From positions 1 through 15,783 of the forward strand of contig CALFJC010000025.1 in assembly GCA_937877655.1 (NCBI GenBank): a stretch of DNA of 15,783 nucleotides, in the 5' to 3' direction. Both the position numbers and the translations under genes were made by a program. Below the pieces are notes generated by a model that did not search any database, was not told the origin of the DNA, and saw nothing but the letters and a program-made list of their open reading frames with translations. The DNA is from an uncultured Selenomonadales bacterium. GTDB taxonomy: Bacteria; Bacillota; Negativicutes; Selenomonadales; Selenomonadaceae. This document shows, piece by piece, positions 12,838 to 15,783 of the stretch. Position 1 is the first letter of the stretch; every line of letters starts with the position of its first letter.

Positions 12838-13869
12838 ATGGTCATTATAATGAATCCGGAAGCGACTTCAAAAAATATCGAGGAAGTCATAAAGGCGATA
12901 AAAAGCGTCGGGCTCGACGCGAAGATTATGGAGGGCGCGCAACAAAAAATCGTCGGAGTCATCGGCGACAAAACCAAGCTGGCGTCTGTGGCGATTGACG
13001 CCTTGCCGGGCGTTGAAAGTTCCGTTGCCATTTCAAAAAGTTACAAGCTGGCGAGCCGCGAATTTCATCCGCAACCGAGCGTTATCGACGTGGGCGGCGT
13101 GAAAATCGGCGGAGCGGAGCCCGTAATAATGGCGGGGCCTTGTGCCGTCGAAAGTCGCGAACAACTTTTAAAAGCCGCGCAGATTGTCAAAGACGGCGGC
13201 GCACAATTTTTGCGCGGCGGCGCGTACAAGCCGAGAACTTCGCCCTATTCGTTTCAAGGTTTGGAAGTCGAAGGTTTGAAATATCTTGCCGAAGCGCGGG
13301 AAGTCACGGGCTTAAAAATCGTCACGGAAGTTACGACCGTCGAAGGAATTTCTCCCGTCGCCGAATACGCCGACATGTTACAAATCGGCGCAAGGAACAT
13401 GCAAAACTTCGGCTTGCTTAAGGAAGTCGGGAAATGCAAACGCCCCGTCCTTTTAAAGCGCGGACTTGCGGCGACAATCGACGAGTGGTTAAACGCCGCC
13501 GAATACATTATGAATGCGGGCAATCCCGACGTGGTTTTGTGCGAACGCGGAATCAGAACTTACGAAACTTATACGCGCAACACTTTGGACTTGTCGGCAG
13601 TTGCGGCGGTCAAACATTTATCGCACTTGCCGATAATCGTTGATCCGAGTCACGGCACGGGCAAATGGCGCATGGTAAAACCGATGGCAATGGCGGCGAT
13701 AGCGGCGGGCGCGGACGGCTTAATGATGGAAATGCATCCGAATCCTGCGCGGGCACTTTCGGACGGCTCGCAGTCATTGACGCCCGAACATTATCGCAAC
13801 GTCATGAGCGGCATAAAAAAATTGGCAAAGTTCATGCACGAAGAAAAATTAATCGGGCTTGAGGAGTGA
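12838..13869 (+). CDS. aroF: 3-deoxy-7-phosphoheptulonate synthase (DAHP synthase), type I-beta with N-terminal ferredoxin-like domain
   Basis: First step of the shikimate pathway: phosphoenolpyruvate plus erythrose 4-phosphate to DAHP. The 343-residue protein aligns along its length with the Thermotoga maritima enzyme as I remember it. Residues 1-70 (MVIIMNPEATSKNIEEVIKA onward) form the ferredoxin-like regulatory domain; the catalytic barrel follows, with MAGPCAVES (98-106), RGGAYKPRTSPYSF (126-139), QIGARNMQNF, LLKRG, DPSHGTGK (269-276) and ALSDGSQSL. The metal ligands Cys102, His272, Glu298 and Asp309 are all present. The N-terminal domain implies feedback inhibition by an aromatic amino acid. 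ATG 12838 has AGGAGG 9 nt upstream and matches the Thermotoga start; the frame is open to 12730, inside the preceding terminator. trmB starts 6 nt after the stop. Confidence 0.95.
   Translation: MVIIMNPEATSKNIEEVIKAIKSVGLDAKIMEGAQQKIVGVIGDKTKLASVAIDALPGVESSVAISKSYKLASREFHPQPSVIDVGGVKIGGAEPVIMAGPCAVESREQLLKAAQIVKDGGAQFLRGGAYKPRTSPYSFQGLEVEGLKYLAEAREVTGLKIVTEVTTVEGISPVAEYADMLQIGARNMQNFGLLKEVGKCKRPVLLKRGLAATIDEWLNAAEYIMNAGNPDVVLCERGIRTYETYTRNTLDLSAVAAVKHLSHLPIIVDPSHGTGKWRMVKPMAMAAIAAGADGLMMEMHPNPARALSDGSQSLTPEHYRNVMSGIKKLAKFMHEEKLIGLEE
13861..13866 (+). promoter_or_regulatory. Ribosome binding site for the trmB TTG start
   Basis: GAGGAG, formed by the last two codons of the DAHP synthase gene, lies 9 nt before TTG 13876, supporting that non-ATG start and translational linkage. 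Confidence 0.65.
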
Positions 13870-13875
13870 AAAATT

Positions 13876-14505
13876 TTGCGCTTGAGGAAAAAGCCTCACA
13901 CGGACGAGAAATTAAAACTTTTTGAAGACTTCGTGACTGTCGGAGAAGTGGAGCCGATAAAAAAAGATTTAACGCGAGAACTTTTTGTCGAACTGGGCAC
14001 GGGCATGGGAGATTTTATAACGCAAATCGCCGAGCAGAATCCGCAGGTAAATTTTATCGGGCTTGAGGTTGAAAAAACTTGCGTATTGTCGGCGGCGCGA
14101 AAAGTTCGCGAAAAAAATCTCGGCAACGTCCGATTGATTGTTTTCGATGTGGAAAATATCGCCGAAATTTTTTCGGAGCACGAAGTCGACCGACTTTACA
14201 TAAATTTTTGCGACCCTTGGCCGAAGAAGCGTCATGCCAAACGCCGCTTGACTCACGAAAGATTTTTGGAAAAGTACAAGAAGATTTTGAAGGTTGGCGG
14301 AGAAATTTTTTTCAAAACGGACAATCGCGGGCTGTTTGATTTTTCATTGGAGCAATTTGCGGCGGCGGGGCTTGAAGTTCACGACGTGACAAATAATCTT
14401 CATGAAAACGAGCCGCCCGATAATATTCGCACCGAATACGAAAATAAATTCGGCGCGGCGGGCGTCCCGATTAATTTTTGCGTTGCGAGGTTTGCCGATG
14501 AATAA
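13876..14505 (+). CDS. trmB: tRNA (guanine-N7-)-methyltransferase
   Basis: Makes 7-methylguanosine at position 46 in the variable loop of tRNA. The 209-residue protein starts MRLRKKPHTDEKL as the family does, which supports the TTG start. SAM loop ELGTGMGDF (39-47), IGLEVE (61-66), the family motif FCDPWPKKRHAKRR (111-124) with catalytic Asp113, FFKTDN, and the C-terminal TEYENKFGAAGVPI substrate-binding segment are all present. It follows DAHP synthase by 6 nt. Its stop overlaps an ATG at 14498 that begins a decayed tsaD copy, a relic of a once coupled trmB-tsaD pair. Confidence 0.94.
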   Translation: MRLRKKPHTDEKLKLFEDFVTVGEVEPIKKDLTRELFVELGTGMGDFITQIAEQNPQVNFIGLEVEKTCVLSAARKVREKNLGNVRLIVFDVENIAEIFSEHEVDRLYINFCDPWPKKRHAKRRLTHERFLEKYKKILKVGGEIFFKTDNRGLFDFSLEQFAAAGLEVHDVTNNLHENEPPDNIRTEYENKFGAAGVPINFCVARFADE

Positions 14506-14580
14506 AATTTTAACGCTTGGCATTGAAACGAGTTGCGGCACTTTTAAAAAGTGCACAAACAGCAGTCGCGCTCCTGCGTA
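14498..14580 (+). pseudogene. Remnant of a tsaD 5' end
   Basis: Begins ATG overlapping the trmB stop and reads MNKILTLGIETSC, which matches MENILTLGIETSC of the intact tsaD at 14675 but with several third-base changes. At the next codon (expected DET) the frame is broken by a 17-bp palindrome, GCACTTTTAAAAAGTGC (14538-14554), giving net +16 nt. After it, in a shifted frame, ACA-GCA-GTC-GCG-CTC-CTG-CGT (14557-14579 region) would read TAVALLR, aligning with TAAAVLR of the intact protein. The remaining open frame is 27 codons (stop at 14579-14581) and cannot make TsaD. Most likely the left end of an older resident tsaD. Confidence 0.7.
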
Positions 14581-14613
14581 AAAAATTTTCGGAGTAATAC
14601 CCGCAGTTGTACG

Positions 14614-14637
14614 CAACGCTAAGCATTGCTAGCGTTG
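14614..14637. repeat. Hairpin between the tsaD remnant and tsaD
   Basis: CAACGCTA (14614-14621) and TAGCGTTG (14630-14637), eight perfect pairs with loop AGCATTGC. It has no T run after it, so it is not a standard terminator. It lies in the stretch (14581-14674) that matches neither tsaD copy. Confidence 0.5.
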
Positions 14638-14674
14638 TCAAATTATTTACGCTTATCACAAAGGAAAAATCTTC

Positions 14675-15670
14675 ATGGAAAATATTTTAACGTTGGGCAT
14701 TGAAACAAGTTGCGACGAAACGGCGGCGGCAGTTCTGCGCGGCGGGCGCGAACTTTTATCAAACATTATCTCGACACAAATTCCGCTTCATCAGAAATTC
14801 GGCGGCGTCGTGCCGGAAATTGCGTCGCGAAAACATATCGTAAACATTATGCCCGTGATTGACGAGGCGATAAATAAAGCGGGCGTCAATCTTCGCGAGA
14901 TAAATCAAATCGCCGTGACGAAAGGACCGGGTTTGGCGGGCGCGTTGCTTGTCGGATTGTCGGCGGCAAAATCTTTAGCCTACGCGCTGAAAATTCCGCT
15001 AATCGCCGTCAATCATCTTGAAGGACATATTTTCGCGAATTTTTTAAGCTCGCCGAAATTGGAGCCGCCGTTTTTATCGCTTGTGGTTTCGGGCGGACAT
15101 ACCGCGCTGATAAAAATGACGGACTACAATCGCTTTGAACTTTTGGGACAAAGTCGAGACGATGCAGCGGGCGAAGCCTTCGATAAAATTGCGCGGGTTA
15201 TGGGCTTGCCTTATCCCGGCGGTCCCGAAATTGACAAGCTCGCCAAGTGCGGCAATTCCGACGCCGTAACTTTTCCGCATCCAAAAGTTATCGGCTACGA
15301 TTTCAGTTTCAGCGGTTTGAAGTCGGCGGTTCTGAATTATCTCAACACCGCGCAGATGAAGGGCGAGGAAATAAATTCGGCGGACGTTGCGGCGAGTTTT
15401 CAAAAAACGGTCGTTGATGCTTTGACGGAAAAAACTTTGGCGGCGGCTGAAGAATTTAAGCTTGATAAAATTGTTTTGGCAGGCGGCGTTGCGGCGAATT
15501 CTTCTTTAGAAAAAAATTTGCGCGAGGCTTGCGACCTGCGCGGGCTGGAATTTTTTTACCCGACAAAAATTCTCTGCACAGACAACGCCGCAATGATCGC
15601 TTGTCGCGGCTTTTATCAAAAAACTTTTGCCGACTCGACACTTAACGCCGTCCCGAACTTGGGCTTGTGA
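14675..15670 (+). CDS. tsaD: tRNA N6-threonylcarbamoyladenosine (t6A) synthase subunit TsaD
   Basis: Essential partner of TsaB/TsaE: transfers the threonylcarbamoyl group from TsaC product to A37 of ANN-decoding tRNAs. The 331-residue protein is complete: GIETSCDETAAAV (8-20), GGVVPEIASRKH (43-54), TKGPGLAGALLVG, the iron-binding NHLEGH (113-118, His114 and His118), VSGGHTAL, GEAFDKIAR, YDFSFSGLKSAV, LAGGVAANS and CTDNAAMIA with the third metal ligand Asp, ending NAVPNLGL. AAGGA at 14661-14665 lies 9 nt before ATG. Unusually it is separated from trmB by 169 nt containing a broken tsaD 5' end, and a partial second copy of its own 3' region begins at once after the stop. Expression may rely on read-through from the DAHP synthase operon, because no good promoter is seen in 14581-14674. 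Confidence 0.95.
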   Translation: MENILTLGIETSCDETAAAVLRGGRELLSNIISTQIPLHQKFGGVVPEIASRKHIVNIMPVIDEAINKAGVNLREINQIAVTKGPGLAGALLVGLSAAKSLAYALKIPLIAVNHLEGHIFANFLSSPKLEPPFLSLVVSGGHTALIKMTDYNRFELLGQSRDDAAGEAFDKIARVMGLPYPGGPEIDKLAKCGNSDAVTFPHPKVIGYDFSFSGLKSAVLNYLNTAQMKGEEINSADVAASFQKTVVDALTEKTLAAAEEFKLDKIVLAGGVAANSSLEKNLREACDLRGLEFFYPTKILCTDNAAMIACRGFYQKTFADSTLNAVPNLGL

Positions 15671-15783
15671 AGAAAAATTTAAGTTCAAAAATAATCTTAG
15701 CGGGCGGCAAATTCTTCTTTGGAAAAAAATTTGCGCGAGGCTTGCGACCTGCGCGGGCTGGAATTTTTTTACCCGACAAAAAT
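15671..15783 (+). pseudogene. Partial duplicate of the tsaD 3' region (runs off the window)
   Basis: Corresponds to 15449-15570 of the intact gene. The last 74 bases (15710-15783) match 15497-15570 with one difference (G15721 for A). The preceding part (15671-15709) is much more diverged but still reads KIILAGG in one frame, aligned with KIVLAGG. Between the two parts, 8 nt are missing relative to the intact gene at the GGVAANS codons, and another 2 nt are missing earlier, so the frame is broken. It begins right after the tsaD stop and continues past the window edge. Confidence 0.8.

Noticed and set aside
14498..14581. A functional 27-residue peptide starting at the trmB stop
   Set aside because: Its first 13 residues are the TsaD N terminus and the rest comes from a palindrome insertion, so a gene remnant explains it better.
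1..15783. tRNA, rRNA genes, insertion sequences with transposase, prophage genes
   Set aside because: No cloverleaf, rRNA signature, transposase or phage motif was seen on either strand by eye.

Overview
The gene set and style point to an anaerobic, fermentative Firmicute, most likely a member of the Negativicutes (Selenomonas/Veillonella relatives). This is an inference from gene content: C4-dicarboxylate and aspartate catabolism, a Thermotoga-type DAHP synthase, a TSCPD protein, strong AGGAGG ribosome binding sites and frequent TTG starts. No rRNA or other taxonomic marker lies in the window.

Layout. (1) 93-1349: fabF, fatty-acid elongation, closed by a terminator. (2) 1350-8144: a C4-dicarboxylate/aspartate block holding dcuB, a small convergent prolyl-tRNA editing gene, a dcuA-aspA operon with a good sigma70-type promoter, and a second, separately transcribed aspartate ammonia-lyase. 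Together these would import aspartate or other C4 acids, deaminate aspartate to fumarate plus ammonia, and exchange the product for more substrate, feeding fumarate respiration to succinate. (3) 8281-9821: a secreted transglutaminase-fold protein whose stop overlaps the start of thiamine pyrophosphokinase. (4) 9871-11031, minus strand: a three-gene operon of kptA (RNA 2'-phosphotransferase), a TSCPD-domain protein and a small cysteine-rich protein. (5) 11177-12715: a class I methyltransferase with a regulatory domain, transcribed divergently from kptA. (6) 12838-15670: DAHP synthase, trmB and tsaD.

Most notable: (a) three copies of a three-hairpin intergenic element (1440-1548 on plus; 6405-6514 and 6577-6688 on minus) in which stems change with compensation while the loops and one bulge position are kept; (b) an intact tsaD flanked by a decayed tsaD 5' end upstream (14498-14580, still overlapping the trmB stop) and a frameshifted tsaD 3' fragment downstream (15671 to the window end), which looks like replacement of a resident allele by another copy; (c) two arrays of 7-bp ATTRNNN repeats bracketing the second aspA; (d) two Dcu carriers and two divergent aspartase paralogues together, one paralogue with an unusual active-site segment; (e) the kptA-TSCPD-Cys-rich operon. 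Apart from tsaD and possibly fabF expression signals at the left edge, the genes look intact.
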